This document shows, piece after piece, positions 36,330-44,897 of a stretch of 64,000 nt of DNA. Numbering within the stretch: position 1 is the stretch's first letter; every line of letters begins with the position of its first letter. The DNA comes from Jannaschia sp. M317 (GTDB lineage: Bacteria; Pseudomonadota; Alphaproteobacteria; Rhodobacterales; Rhodobacteraceae), in assembly GCF_025141175.1 (NCBI RefSeq), contig NZ_CP081155.1, positions 124,001 through 188,000 of the forward strand, written 5' to 3'. The position numbers and the translations under genes were made by a program. The notes beneath the pieces were generated by a model, which saw only the letters and a list, made by a program, of their open reading frames with translations, was not told where the DNA came from and ran no database searches.

Positions 36330-37064
36330 TTATACCGCTGTCTGTCGCCCCATCCAGCTTTGCAGACGCTCCTCCTCCTGCTTGATGGCGTTGGTATTGA
36401 GCAGTCCGCGCGACAGCGCGATGGACAACGCGCGGGTGCGCGAGTTGTAGCTGGGCCCCCACGCATGACGGGGGATATCGCCCTTATCGAGGCCGAGTTT
36501 CAGGTATAGCTGCTGAAGCCTGCTTTGCGCCCCGCGCAGCGACACGTTGCGGCGCGCAGCGATAGCCTTGTCGGTCAGGCCAAGGCTGAGATCGATCAGC
36601 GCCTCATATTCCATATCCGTCAGCGAGGTGACGCGGTCGCTGGCGCGTTGCTGCACGCCGCGGACTTCGCGGTCGATGACGCATTGGTCGGACAGGAACA
36701 CGCCCTGGATCGCCAGTTTCAGCCGGTCTTCGGGCGCGGATTTCAACACGTAGCCATAGACGCTGTCGATCGGGACGATCTTGGTGATGCCCCGGATATA
36801 GGCCTCTTCGGCGTAGTTCGACCAGAACAGGATGCGGGTTTTCGGGCTGCGCGACCAGATCGCCTTGGCGGCGTCGACCCCGGTCACATGGGGCATCTGC
36901 AAATCAAGGATGACCGAATCGAACGGATCCTGGGAGAAAAGCTCCAACGCGCGGGCCCCGTCCGCTGCCTCTTCCAACTGGGTCAGGTCCGGCAGGACGC
37001 CCTTTGTCACGGTCTTGAGAAAGGACCGGTGCAGACTGTCGTCTTCAGCGATGAGCAGGCGCAT
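36330..37064 (-). CDS. response regulator, receiver plus LuxR-type helix-turn-helix
   Basis: 244 residues. The receiver domain has acidic pocket AEDDS (7-9) and phospho-acceptor Asp54 in ILDLQMPH; Lys in VLKSA is the conserved partner. The C-terminal part (about 140-215) has the LuxR-type LTDKAIAARRNVSLRGAQSR LQQLY helix-turn-helix. Its start lies 20 bp inside the 3' end of the histidine kinase gene, so the pair is a single operon. Likely targets are the palindromes at 36294 and 38464. Confidence 0.85.
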   Translation of the reverse strand: MRLLIAEDDSLHRSFLKTVTKGVLPDLTQLEEAADGARALELFSQDPFDSVILDLQMPHVTGVDAAKAIWSRSPKTRILFWSNYAEEAYIRGITKIVPIDSVYGYVLKSAPEDRLKLAIQGVFLSDQCVIDREVRGVQQRASDRVTSLTDMEYEALIDLSLGLTDKAIAARRNVSLRGAQSRLQQLYLKLGLDKGDIPRHAWGPSYNSRTRALSIALSRGLLNTNAIKQEEERLQSWMGRQTAV

Positions 37065-38382
37065 GGCGGGTGTCTCCGGTCAGGGGGGCGGCGGCGAGAC
37101 TGGGCTCGACCGCGGCCGCATAGGGCATAAGGATGCGCAGGATGGTGCCGGATTCCGGGCTGCGCGACTGGATCGTCACATCGGCCGAGATCAGGCTGGC
37201 GCGGGTCCGGATCGTGCCGATGCCACTGGCCGATTGCAGGTCGTCATCGCTGATCCCGCTGCCGTTGTCGGTGATCGTGATCTGCAGCCAAAGCGGATTG
37301 CTGTCGATGTCGATGTCGATGCAACTGGCACCGCTGTGCTTGAAGGCGTTGTTCACGCCTTCCTGCACGATACGGAAAACCGCGGTGCGCACGGTGTCGG
37401 GCAGGCTGTCGATCTGGCCGTCGGTCCGATCGGTCACCCGAGTTCTGAAGCGGCGGGCCATGTTGGCGAGGGCCCGTTGCAGATGCGCCTCCACCGCTTC
37501 GGTGAAGCCGAACAGCTGCAGCACGCCGGGGCGCATATCCTCCACGATGTGCCGCACGTCGTCGAGCGAGGTCTCCAACTCCGCTTCGATGGCCCGCAGC
37601 TCATCCTCGCTGCCCTCAGGCAGGGTCGCGGCGATGCGCGACAGGCGGCGTTTGATCCGGGCCAGGTCGGCCAGCGTCTGATCGTGCAGATCCATCCCCA
37701 GACGCTGCCGCTCCCGCTCCATGCCTTCGGTCAGGCGCAGGGCCCCAAGGCGAAGCGCCTCTTCGCGGCCCCGCGCCTCGCTTTCGGCGACGGCGGCGTC
37801 GCGCGCCTCCTTGCCGCGTTCCAGCGCGAACAGATAGGCGGAGACAAGGTCGGCGGCCCCCTGAGCGAGCACAACCAGATCCTGATCGTAAACGCCGATC
37901 TGGTGGCTGGAAATCGCCATGGAACCGGTGATTTCCCCCTGCACGCGCAGGGGAACGACGATCCGGCTGTGCAGATTGGCATCGAACAGCGGTTTGCTGT
38001 CGGAACCGGGAAAGTGGAATCGCGCGTCGGTCCAGGCGTCGTCGGTCAACATGAAGGGCAGATCGCCACGCAGGACGGCCCGGATCGGGCTGCGTTCGGT
38101 GGCGATGGAGGGGCTGTCCTCACGGCTCCAGTTGGTGTGCAGACGCGCCTCGTAGCAGATCTGCGTCCCGGAGGGGTGCAACAGGACAATGTCGAGGTGA
38201 TCATGCGAGATCAGACCGCGCAGGCGGGCGGCGAAGTTTTCCAGCACGAGCTCATAGTCGGTCGGACCGGCAATCGCGCGGGCGATCGACAGGAAACAGG
38301 TCAGTGTTTCGTCGGGGCTGGGCATCGGGGTACGATAGGCTCCTGCGGGGTTGGGCGGTGTCTTTCTCTCTGTCTTGTCCAC
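37045..38382 (-). CDS. sensor histidine kinase, GAF and HisKA_3 (NarL-type partner)
   Basis: About 445 residues, with no transmembrane helix. A GAF domain occupies roughly 30-190; the dimerisation motif REEALRLG...MDLHDQTLADLARIKRRL carries phospho-acceptor His233; the ATPase domain shows EGVNNAFKHSGA (N-box) and DNGSGI (G1). This is a soluble GAF-sensor of the HisKA_3 class that pairs with LuxR-type regulators. GTG 38382 is chosen for its aggggt ribosome site 6 bases upstream; ATG 38325 is an alternative. The GAF ligand is unknown. Confidence 0.85.
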   Translation of the reverse strand: MDKTERKTPPNPAGAYRTPMPSPDETLTCFLSIARAIAGPTDYELVLENFAARLRGLISHDHLDIVLLHPSGTQICYEARLHTNWSREDSPSIATERSPIRAVLRGDLPFMLTDDAWTDARFHFPGSDSKPLFDANLHSRIVVPLRVQGEITGSMAISSHQIGVYDQDLVVLAQGAADLVSAYLFALERGKEARDAAVAESEARGREEALRLGALRLTEGMERERQRLGMDLHDQTLADLARIKRRLSRIAATLPEGSEDELRAIEAELETSLDDVRHIVEDMRPGVLQLFGFTEAVEAHLQRALANMARRFRTRVTDRTDGQIDSLPDTVRTAVFRIVQEGVNNAFKHSGASCIDIDIDSNPLWLQITITDNGSGISDDDLQSASGIGTIRTRASLISADVTIQSRSPESGTILRILMPYAAAVEPSLAAAPLTGDTRHAPAHR

Positions 38383-38463
38383 GTGCCACCCCTGCCTTCG
38401 AAGTAAGGGGACATTGCTAACCCCCTGACCACAGGGGCCGAAGCGGGAAACACGCAGATCATC

Positions 38464-38492
38464 TGCGGGAACCCGCAAGACGGGGTCCCGCA
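38464..38492. promoter_or_regulatory. palindrome, candidate response-regulator operator (site 2)
   Basis: tgcggg (38464-38469), aa, cccgca (38472-38477), followed by a half-matching second copy acggggtcccgca (38480-38492). The site is 82 bp upstream of the histidine kinase start and matches the core of the palindrome at 36294-36313, consistent with autoregulation. Confidence 0.6.
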
Positions 38493-38499
38493 GGGTTTC

Positions 38500-39033
38500 T
38501 CATGCCGGGGCGACTTCGCCGCGGGCGGGGTAGTTGGCGGCCATGGCACCATCGACCGCCGTCAGCAGATCCTTGAAGCTGGGCCGCACGAACGGCATCG
38601 ACTGGATCGACACATAGTAGAGCGCGCGGTTCGGCTGCACGAGGAAAATTCCCGGTTCTGCGAAGAGCGCCGGTTCTTCTATCCCGAGCGAGGATTTGCC
38701 CCGCGAGGTCGAAACATACAGGCCCCAGTCCCGCGCCTCTTCGATGGACAGGCCATAGCCCAGCCGCAGGCTGTTGCGCCCGATCTTGTCGGCCATGGCC
38801 TCGGCCCGGTCCTGCGGGTCGGTGGACAGCGCGACGGTGCCGATGCCGCGTTCGGCATAGTCGGGGGTCAGACGCTCCAACTCCTTGAGGTAGGTGGCGC
38901 AGAGCGGACAGTGCAGGCCGCGATAGACGCAGACCAGGGTGCCTCGGGCGTTCTGCTCCTGCGACAGGGTAAAGGACCCGCCCCCCACGAGGGAAACGGT
39001 CAGGTCAGGTGTCTGCTTGCGGGGTAGGATCAT
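38500..39033 (-). CDS. peroxiredoxin-like / AhpC-TSA family protein
   Basis: 177 residues of the thioredoxin fold. The RGLHCPLCATYLKELE motif has a CxxC pair in place of the peroxiredoxin T-x-x-C, which occurs in the redoxin-domain AhpC/TSA relatives of unknown substrate. No signal peptide. It stands alone between the two-component operon and the tct operon on the minus strand, 29 bp after the GntR stop, and could be the tail of the tct operon. Confidence 0.75.
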   Translation of the reverse strand: MILPRKQTPDLTVSLVGGGSFTLSQEQNARGTLVCVYRGLHCPLCATYLKELERLTPDYAERGIGTVALSTDPQDRAEAMADKIGRNSLRLGYGLSIEEARDWGLYVSTSRGKSSLGIEEPALFAEPGIFLVQPNRALYYVSIQSMPFVRPSFKDLLTAVDGAMAANYPARGEVAPA

Positions 39034-39062
39034 CTTTGTCTCCGGTATGGGGGCTTTGTGCC

Positions 39063-39761
39063 TCAGGCGGATTGGCTGAGGGCAACATCGGGGCGGATTT
39101 CGCCGCGTTTGATCATCGCCTCGACCTGCAAGGCCGTATGGGCCGAGGTGTCGAAGGTTGTTTCCAGCGCCGCCATCGCGGCGGCTTCGTCGCCTGCGGC
39201 AATCGCCTCGGCCAGGGCCGAGTGGGTGGCGACCGCCTCTCCGGGGCCGCGCCCCTTCTTGATGGCGAACAGGTATCCGATCCGGCGCGAGATCGCGTGC
39301 AACGGGAACACCATCTTGCAGGCAATGTCATGACGCGCGGCCTGCGCCACCTGTCCGTTCAATTCCCGGTCGAGACGCATGAATTCAAAGGTATCGCCGG
39401 TCTCGGCCGTTGCCTGCATCCGTTCGGACAAATCGCGGAAGCGCCATTTCTGGACCTCCTCGGCGTATTGCACGGCGCGCGCGGTCAGGAACGGCTCCAA
39501 CCGGCGACGCACGTCCAGGGTCATAAGCGCGCGCTGCGCGTCGACAGGTTCGATCAGGACGCCGCGCCGGGGGATGACCGAGACGATCAGGTCCCTTTCC
39601 AGCTTTTGCACGGCTTCGCGCACCGGGGTGCGCCCGAAACCGCTGATTGTGCACAGCTCCTGCTCGGTCACCATCTGTCCCGCCCCGATCTGGAGCGTGA
39701 CGATCTTTTCCTCCAGCTCCTTGTAGGCGCTGTCGGAGTGTTTGCCCGTCCCCGCGCTCAT
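39063..39761 (-). CDS. GntR-family regulator, FCD subfamily
   Basis: 232 residues. The N-terminal winged helix (SAYKELEEKIVTLQIGAGQM, FGRTPVREAVQKLERD) is that of FadR-like GntR regulators and the C-terminal helical FCD domain has the metal-binding histidines in RLDRELN and ATHSALAEAI. The gene overlaps the tctA stop (ATGA, 39758-39761), so the regulator is translated from the transporter mRNA and probably represses it; ligand is likely the transported carboxylate. Confidence 0.85.
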   Translation of the reverse strand: MSAGTGKHSDSAYKELEEKIVTLQIGAGQMVTEQELCTISGFGRTPVREAVQKLERDLIVSVIPRRGVLIEPVDAQRALMTLDVRRRLEPFLTARAVQYAEEVQKWRFRDLSERMQATAETGDTFEFMRLDRELNGQVAQAARHDIACKMVFPLHAISRRIGYLFAIKKGRGPGEAVATHSALAEAIAAGDEAAAMAALETTFDTSAHTALQVEAMIKRGEIRPDVALSQSA

Positions 39762-41248
39762 GCGGCCGGTGCCCGGCGTTTGCGCACCGCGCCCCAGATC
39801 AGCGGCACGACGACCAATGACAGGGTTACGGCCCCCAGTGATCCAGCCAGCGGGCGAGAGAAGAATTCCATGTAGTTCCCCTGTGCTTTGGCCAAGGACG
39901 TCAGAAAGGTCGATTCCAGGATCGGCCCAAGAACAACGCCCAGAATGGCGGGCGCAAGGGGGATGCCGTTTTCTTCCATGTAGAAGCCCAGCAAACCCGC
40001 CCCCAGCATCACCAGGACGGCAAAGGTGGTGTTTTCAACCGCAAAGGCACCAACGATGCAGGCCAGGACAACCAGCGACATCACCACACCCGGCGGGGCC
40101 GACAGGATCCGGCGGAACAGCGCGATGGCCCCGAAGCCGAAGGGCACCATGATGATATTGGCCAGAAGAAACGCGAAGAAGATCGCATAAAGCAGCGTCG
40201 GCTGCATGATGAAGACGGTTGGCCCGGGGTTCAGCCCCTTCATGTAGAGCACACCGATGATCACCGCCGTCAGGCTGTCGCCGGGAATGCCGAAGACCGT
40301 CGCGGGGATCAGTGCACCACCGACAGAGGCGTTGTTGGCCGCCGTCGCAGGCGCGATGCCATCCACCGTGCCGGTGCCGAATTTCGAGCCGTTGGGCGAC
40401 AGTTTGCGTGCTACCGCATAGGAGATATAGGCCGCGATATCGGCCCCCGCCCCGGGGATCGCGCCGACGATCGCGCCGATGCCGGCCCCGCGTCCGATGG
40501 ACCATTTCAGCCGCCGAACGTGCCCCCAGATGCCCCGGAACATCGAGCCGACCTTCATCGGCAACATTTCAGGGCGGCCAACCGGTTCGATGCCGTATCG
40601 CAGCGCCTCGGACACCGCGAACAGACCGATGAGCACCGGAATGAAGCCCAGCCCCCCGATCAGGTCGGACGAGCCGAAGGTAAACCTTTGCTGCCCCATG
40701 ACCGGGTCCAACCCGACCATCCCGATGCTGAGCCCGATAAAGAGCGCGATGGCCCCCTTGGCCGGATGGGCGTCCGTCGCGGCAATGGCCGCGACCAGCC
40801 CCAGGCAAGCCAGCCAGAAATACTCGAAGCTGGAGAATTTGAGCGCGACCTCGGCCAGCGCGGGGGCCGCGATCAACAGCAGCAGCGCGCCGAACACCCC
40901 GCCAATGGCAGATGCAATCAGCCCCATGCCCAGCGCCGTTTCGGCATCGCCGCGCCGCGCCATCTGATAGCTTTCGTCGGCATAGGCGGCAGAGGCGGGC
41001 GTGCCCGGCATCCGCAACAAGGCACCAGGAATGTCACCCGCAAAGATCGCCATCGCGGCCAGCGTGACCACCCCGGCCAGCGCAGGCACCGGATCCATGA
41101 AATAGGTGACCGGCACCAGCAGGGCCACGGCCATGGTCGCGGTGAAGCCCGGGATCGCGCCGACGGTCAACCCGTAGACCGCACAGGCCAGCATCACCAG
41201 AATCGTCTGCGGATCGAACAGCAGGGCGAGCGCGTCGAGCATTACCAT
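39758..41248 (-). CDS. tctA: tripartite tricarboxylate transporter large permease TctA
   Basis: About 496 residues with 10-12 helices. Conserved TctA blocks: VGAIPGFTATMAVALLVPVT, GAIPGAGADIAAYISYAVAR and FGIPGDSLTAVIIGVLYMKG. It is the large membrane subunit that couples ion flux to carboxylate uptake. ATG 41248 and ATG 41242 are both possible; the latter gives a TAATG overlap with the tctB stop. A longer open frame to 41872 is spurious and covers tctB. Confidence 0.9.
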   Translation of the reverse strand: MVMLDALALLFDPQTILVMLACAVYGLTVGAIPGFTATMAVALLVPVTYFMDPVPALAGVVTLAAMAIFAGDIPGALLRMPGTPASAAYADESYQMARRGDAETALGMGLIASAIGGVFGALLLLIAAPALAEVALKFSSFEYFWLACLGLVAAIAATDAHPAKGAIALFIGLSIGMVGLDPVMGQQRFTFGSSDLIGGLGFIPVLIGLFAVSEALRYGIEPVGRPEMLPMKVGSMFRGIWGHVRRLKWSIGRGAGIGAIVGAIPGAGADIAAYISYAVARKLSPNGSKFGTGTVDGIAPATAANNASVGGALIPATVFGIPGDSLTAVIIGVLYMKGLNPGPTVFIMQPTLLYAIFFAFLLANIIMVPFGFGAIALFRRILSAPPGVVMSLVVLACIVGAFAVENTTFAVLVMLGAGLLGFYMEENGIPLAPAILGVVLGPILESTFLTSLAKAQGNYMEFFSRPLAGSLGAVTLSLVVVPLIWGAVRKRRAPAA

Positions 41249-41727
41249 GTCAGGACCCCCGACCACGGCTTCAACGGGCCCCAGGGCAGTGGCGCGGACA
41301 TGATCTGATAGAAGAAGCTGTGAAAGACGAAAGTGCCCACAACGGCGATCACGGCGGCGCGGATCGGCTTGCGCTCGAACCACCAGACCATCGCGAACAA
41401 TAGAATCGGAGCGGTCAGAAGAAAGCCCAGCGTGTCGACCAGCAGGACGTAGGCCAGCACCGTCCCCAGAACGACGGCAAAACCGATCAGGCTTTGACGA
41501 CCGCGCCCGCGAAAGGCAATCAGCCCCGCGACCGCCCCACCGCCGGACAGGATACGCCGCCCGATCAGCGTGCCGCCTGCCAGGATCAACCCCCAGCCGA
41601 CCAGCATCGGAAAGAAGCCCGGACCGTAGTCGATATGGGCCATGTCCGGCAGGGTCCGCGCATAAAGCACCATGCCCACGCCCCCCAGAACGGCCAGAAG
41701 CCCGTTGACCCCATCGTCGAATTTCAT
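41242..41727 (-). CDS. tctB: tripartite tricarboxylate transporter small subunit TctB
   Basis: 161 residues with four predicted helices (about 10-27, 38-58, 75-105, 115-140), including the TctB-type DYGPGFFPMLVGWGLILAGG segment. It partners TctA. Coupled to tctA by overlap at 41242-41248. A very stable hairpin separates it from tctC. Confidence 0.85.
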   Translation of the reverse strand: MKFDDGVNGLLAVLGGVGMVLYARTLPDMAHIDYGPGFFPMLVGWGLILAGGTLIGRRILSGGGAVAGLIAFRGRGRQSLIGFAVVLGTVLAYVLLVDTLGFLLTAPILLFAMVWWFERKPIRAAVIAVVGTFVFHSFFYQIMSAPLPWGPLKPWSGVLTW

Positions 41728-41749
41728 GATCCGCCTCCCGCAGAAATGA

Positions 41750-41780
41750 GGCGCGCGCGGGGGATGCCCCCGCGCGCGCC
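41750..41780. repeat. 14-bp GC hairpin between tctC and tctB
   Basis: ggcgcgcgcggggg (41750-41763) and cccccgcgcgcgcc (41767-41780) pair perfectly around a 3-nt loop (atg). No U-run follows, so rather than terminating it probably protects the 3' end of a processed tctC message, giving more binding protein than permease. Confidence 0.75.
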
Positions 41781-41787
41781 CAGAGCC

Positions 41788-42744
41788 TTACAGACCGAGG
41801 ATACCCACGATCTCGCGCACCGAGTCCTCTTCGCCGCGCATGAAGGCCTCGAAGTCGGCGGCCGGTTTCCATTCGATGCCAAAGCCGCGACCCGTCATCT
41901 GCTCGCGCCAGCTGTCATCGGCGACGATTTCCTGCATCGCGGCCTCCAACTGAGCGGCGATATCGGCGTCCAGACCGGCAGGGGCCACCACGCCGCGCCA
42001 GGCGCCCAGCGCGTTGTCGAGGCCGGTTTCTTCCTTCAACGTCGGAATGTCGGGGAAGGCGGCCAGACGCTCGGCCCCGAAGACGGCCAGGCCCTTGACG
42101 CGACCGGCGTCGATCAGCGGCCCGGCTTCGGGCACCGAAGACGGCACCACATCGAAGCCACCGGCAACCATGTCCTGCAACGCCCCCGCAGCCCCCTGCC
42201 CGGCAATCATGCGCACCTGGGTCATGTCGACATCCCAGGCATTCAGCAGCGTCGCCAGCGCGATCGGCCAGGAGCCACCGCACCCGCCGCCGCAAGAGAT
42301 GGAATAATCTGCGGGCGCCGCCTTGATCGCGTCCAGGGCTTCGGTGATCGACCCCCAGTCGTTGTCGGCGCTGACGTGGAAGCCGGCAGGGTCGAAGTTG
42401 TATTGCGCGATCGGCGTGAAGTCATCGACGTTGAAATCGGCCTGCCCCATCGGCTTGTAGTGACCGAAGTTGTAGATCACCCCGATGGTGTAGCCGTCGG
42501 CCTCTGCCTCCTTGATGGAGGTGATGCCGACGACGCCGCCGCCCTGGCCTTGGTTCACGACATTGAACGGCACGCCAAACCTGGCCTGCAGACGCTCCGC
42601 GAGCATCCGTGCGGTTGAATCGGTGCCCCCTCCGGCACCGGCCGGCACGATGATGGACACGGGACGTTCCGGCCAGTCGGCCAAGGCCATGCCGGGGGCG
42701 ATAGCGGCAACGAGCGCGCCGAAAAGCAACGGGAATTTAACCAT
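41788..42744 (-). CDS. tctC: tripartite tricarboxylate transporter substrate-binding protein TctC
   Basis: 318 residues with signal peptide MVKFPLLFGALVAAIAPGMA (cleavage near ALA-DW) and the Bug-family periplasmic fold: WPERPVSIIVPAGAGGGTDS, VVNQGQGGGVVG, and the C-terminal EADDS-like WREQMTGRGF. It delivers a carboxylate to TctAB. First gene of tctC-tctB-tctA-gntR. The ligand is unknown; the CGGGCGGS loop near residue 160 is unusually cysteine-containing. Confidence 0.9.
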   Translation of the reverse strand: MVKFPLLFGALVAAIAPGMALADWPERPVSIIVPAGAGGGTDSTARMLAERLQARFGVPFNVVNQGQGGGVVGITSIKEAEADGYTIGVIYNFGHYKPMGQADFNVDDFTPIAQYNFDPAGFHVSADNDWGSITEALDAIKAAPADYSISCGGGCGGSWPIALATLLNAWDVDMTQVRMIAGQGAAGALQDMVAGGFDVVPSSVPEAGPLIDAGRVKGLAVFGAERLAAFPDIPTLKEETGLDNALGAWRGVVAPAGLDADIAAQLEAAMQEIVADDSWREQMTGRGFGIEWKPAADFEAFMRGEEDSVREIVGILGL

Positions 42745-43093
42745 GATTTCCTCCTCTGATCCTGTGATATATTACGATATACCAAACCCGATCAGTCAAG
42801 ACCGGAGCTGCGCCGCAGGTGCAAAGGCGCATTGTGGCAGCAGTTTTTCAGTCGCCCGATTCGTGAGCATTCATCTGAAAGCATGAGCAATTCGCGGCTC
42901 ACCTTCGACGAGCAGACAGGCGCGAAAGCGGGTCGTGGATATGGCCCTGTGTGCACAAACAGGTAGGTTTGCCCCCGCCCCTTTGCAGTTGCAGCATGCC
43001 GAGGTGGCCCGAGCGGGCCGTTGCGGTGACCGGTGATTCGCCTCTCCGGTGTTGGATGATTGTGGCCTGCCCCGCCCCCCGCTAAGCAGGGGC
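42745..43093. other. 349-bp intergenic region between tctC and DUF599 gene
   Basis: Shared upstream region of two divergent genes. Next to tctC it holds an AT-rich stretch (42764-42783: gtgatatattacgatatacc) that could be the tctC promoter and GntR site. The rest (42800-43090) shows no supported ORF on either strand, no tRNA and no terminator; a 115-codon minus frame (42871-43218) overlaps the DUF599 start and has no recognisable features. Confidence 0.5.
42764..42783. promoter_or_regulatory. AT-rich imperfect palindrome upstream of tctC
   Basis: gatatattacgatatac sits 20-40 bp upstream of the tctC ATG. Its near-symmetry and the presence of a GntR/FCD gene in the operon make it a candidate operator; it could also simply be the promoter -10 region. 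Confidence 0.35.
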
Positions 43094-43783
43094 ATGATCG
43101 CGCTTCTCTCGTCGACGTTTACCCTGTTTGACCTTGCCGCCCTGCTCCTGCTCGGGGCGGGCTGGTGGGGCAGCGGCCATCTGATCGAACATCCGCCCGC
43201 CAACCGCAGCTCGGTCACAGTCCTGATGCGGGCCTATCGACGGGACTGGATGACCGAAATGCTGACCCGGCAGCCGCGCATTTTCGACGCAGCGATCCTG
43301 TCCAGCCTGCGGCAGGGCACCACCTTTATGACGTCTGCCTCGATCATTGCGGTGGGCGGGGTTCTGGCGCTGGCGGGAAATGTGGATCGGCTGGACAGTT
43401 TCGTCATGGGCGTGGGTGTACAGGGACATTCGCCCGTTTTCTGGCAGGCCAAGCTGGGCGTCGTGATCATTCTGCTGACGCATTCGGTGTTCAAGTTTAT
43501 CTGGTCGAACCGCCTGTTCGGCTATTGCGCGATCGTCATGGCCTCGGTCCCGAATGACCCGGACGATCCGAAATGCATCCCGCGCGCGTCCAAGGCCGCC
43601 GAAATCAACTTCCGCGCCGCGCTGAATTTCAACCGGGGGCTGAGATCGATCTATTTCGCCTTTGCCGCGCTTGGCTGGATCTTGGGGCCCTGGGGCCTGT
43701 TGATCGGAACGGCGATCACCACCCGCGTCGTGCTGTCACGGGAATTTGCATCGACGTCGCGGGGGGTTCTGGTGGATGACTGA
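43094..43783 (+). CDS. DUF599 family membrane protein
   Basis: 229 residues with about four transmembrane helices (near 10-27, 75-95, 115-135 and 185-215). The SSVTVLMRAYRRDWMTEMLT and RQGTTFMTSASIIAVGGVLA blocks are DUF599 signatures; function unknown. ATG 43094 follows aggggc. It ends 3 bp before the next small exported-protein gene. Confidence 0.8.
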   Translation: MIALLSSTFTLFDLAALLLLGAGWWGSGHLIEHPPANRSSVTVLMRAYRRDWMTEMLTRQPRIFDAAILSSLRQGTTFMTSASIIAVGGVLALAGNVDRLDSFVMGVGVQGHSPVFWQAKLGVVIILLTHSVFKFIWSNRLFGYCAIVMASVPNDPDDPKCIPRASKAAEINFRAALNFNRGLRSIYFAFAALGWILGPWGLLIGTAITTRVVLSREFASTSRGVLVDD

Positions 43784-43786
43784 GGC

Positions 43787-44134
43787 ATGAAAAGATTGCT
43801 TCTGCCCCTCATATTCCTGGCTGCCCCCGCCCTGGCCGATGCGCCGGTGGTCGAAGACGCGGTCGCCACACAAACCGCAAGCGGCTGGTCGTTCAGCGTG
43901 ACAGTCAGGCATCCAGACACCGGATGGGATCACTATGCCGATGGCTGGGCCATCCTGGCACCCGATGGGACGGAACTGGGCTATCGCAAGCTACATCACC
44001 CCCACGAGACAGAGCAGCCGTTCACCCGGTCGCTGGGCGGCGTGACACTCCCGGCGGGGATCGAGACGGTGACGATTCGCGCCCATGACAGCGTCCATGG
44101 CTGGGGCGAAGGCTACAGTCTGGATCTGCCCTGA
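43787..44134 (+). CDS. small exported protein, conserved hypothetical
   Basis: 115 residues with a signal peptide (MKRLLLPLIFLAAPALADAP). The mature part (FSVTVRHPDTGWDHYADGWA, RKLHHPHETEQPFTRS) is predicted all-beta; similar short periplasmic proteins with the TGWDHYADGW motif occur in Rhodobacterales, function unknown. It begins 3 bp after DUF599 and is probably cotranscribed. Confidence 0.7.
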   Translation: MKRLLLPLIFLAAPALADAPVVEDAVATQTASGWSFSVTVRHPDTGWDHYADGWAILAPDGTELGYRKLHHPHETEQPFTRSLGGVTLPAGIETVTIRAHDSVHGWGEGYSLDLP

Positions 44135-44141
44135 CACTCTG

Positions 44142-44771
44142 TCAGTAGAGGCGCGTCGCCTCGTCTTCGCTGTGGATCTTCTGCACTTGATGAAGGCTCT
44201 GGTCGGTCTCCACCACGGATTTCACCCATTCCGCCAGCGTCGGCGCGCCTCCGGCCAGGGTCCAACTTTCTGGGTGCCAGAGACGGGAACGGACGTAGGC
44301 CTTGGCGCAATGCATGAAAACCTGCGTGACGTGAACGACCAGGACCAGATCCGGCAGACGCCCGTTGATCGCGAAGGGTGCGCGCAAGGCGTCGTCTGCC
44401 GCGATACGCCCCGTGCCCGCAATGCGCAGGGTATCCTTGTGACCTGGGATCGTGAACAGCAGGCCAAGTTGCGGATTGGTCAGCAGATTCTCGAAGCTGT
44501 CGAGGCGGTGATTGCCCAGCCGGTCCGGGATCAGAAGGGTGCGATCGTCGTGGACTGTGACAAAGCCCGGCGCATCGCCCCGTGGGGACACGTCGTGCCG
44601 CCCATCGGCCGCAGATGTCGACAGGACACAGAAGGGCGACCTGGCAATGAAGGCCCGCGCGACCTCGTTGACGTGGTCGGCGTCCTTGCGGCTGGCGTTG
44701 CCGGTCCAGCGCGGCAGGACGGCGCGCAGCTCGGGCTCGGTTCTGATCGGATTGGAAATGTTAACTGCCAT
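44142..44771 (-). CDS. pyridoxamine 5'-phosphate oxidase-like flavoprotein
   Basis: 209 residues of the PNPOx-like split barrel (FCVLSTSAADGRHDVSPRGD, TLLIPDRLGNHRLDSFENLL, GLLFTIPGHKDTLRIAGTGR). The SPRGD...DRLGNHRLDS pattern fits the MSMEG_1061-type FMN-binding family rather than true PdxH. Probably binds FMN; the substrate is unknown. It is convergent with the small exported-protein gene. Confidence 0.75.
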   Translation of the reverse strand: MAVNISNPIRTEPELRAVLPRWTGNASRKDADHVNEVARAFIARSPFCVLSTSAADGRHDVSPRGDAPGFVTVHDDRTLLIPDRLGNHRLDSFENLLTNPQLGLLFTIPGHKDTLRIAGTGRIAADDALRAPFAINGRLPDLVLVVHVTQVFMHCAKAYVRSRLWHPESWTLAGGAPTLAEWVKSVVETDQSLHQVQKIHSEDEATRLY

Positions 44772-44832
44772 GATGCCCCCCCTGGATGGCTTCGGGGCAG
44801 CATGGCACGGGGACGGCGGGGCCCCCTAAAAG

Positions 44833-44861
44833 AAAAAGGACGCGCCGTTCCCGGCACGCCC
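44833..44861 (-). terminator. intrinsic terminator of the cold-shock gene
   Basis: On the minus strand gggcgtgccg (complement of 44852-44861) pairs with cggcgcgtcc (complement of 44838-44847) with two G-U pairs around a 4-nt loop, followed by five U (complement of 44833-44837) and more U after one C. Confidence 0.8.
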
Positions 44862-44897
44862 CTGCATCACTTGGTGCGCCCGAAGGCGCGGCCGGCC

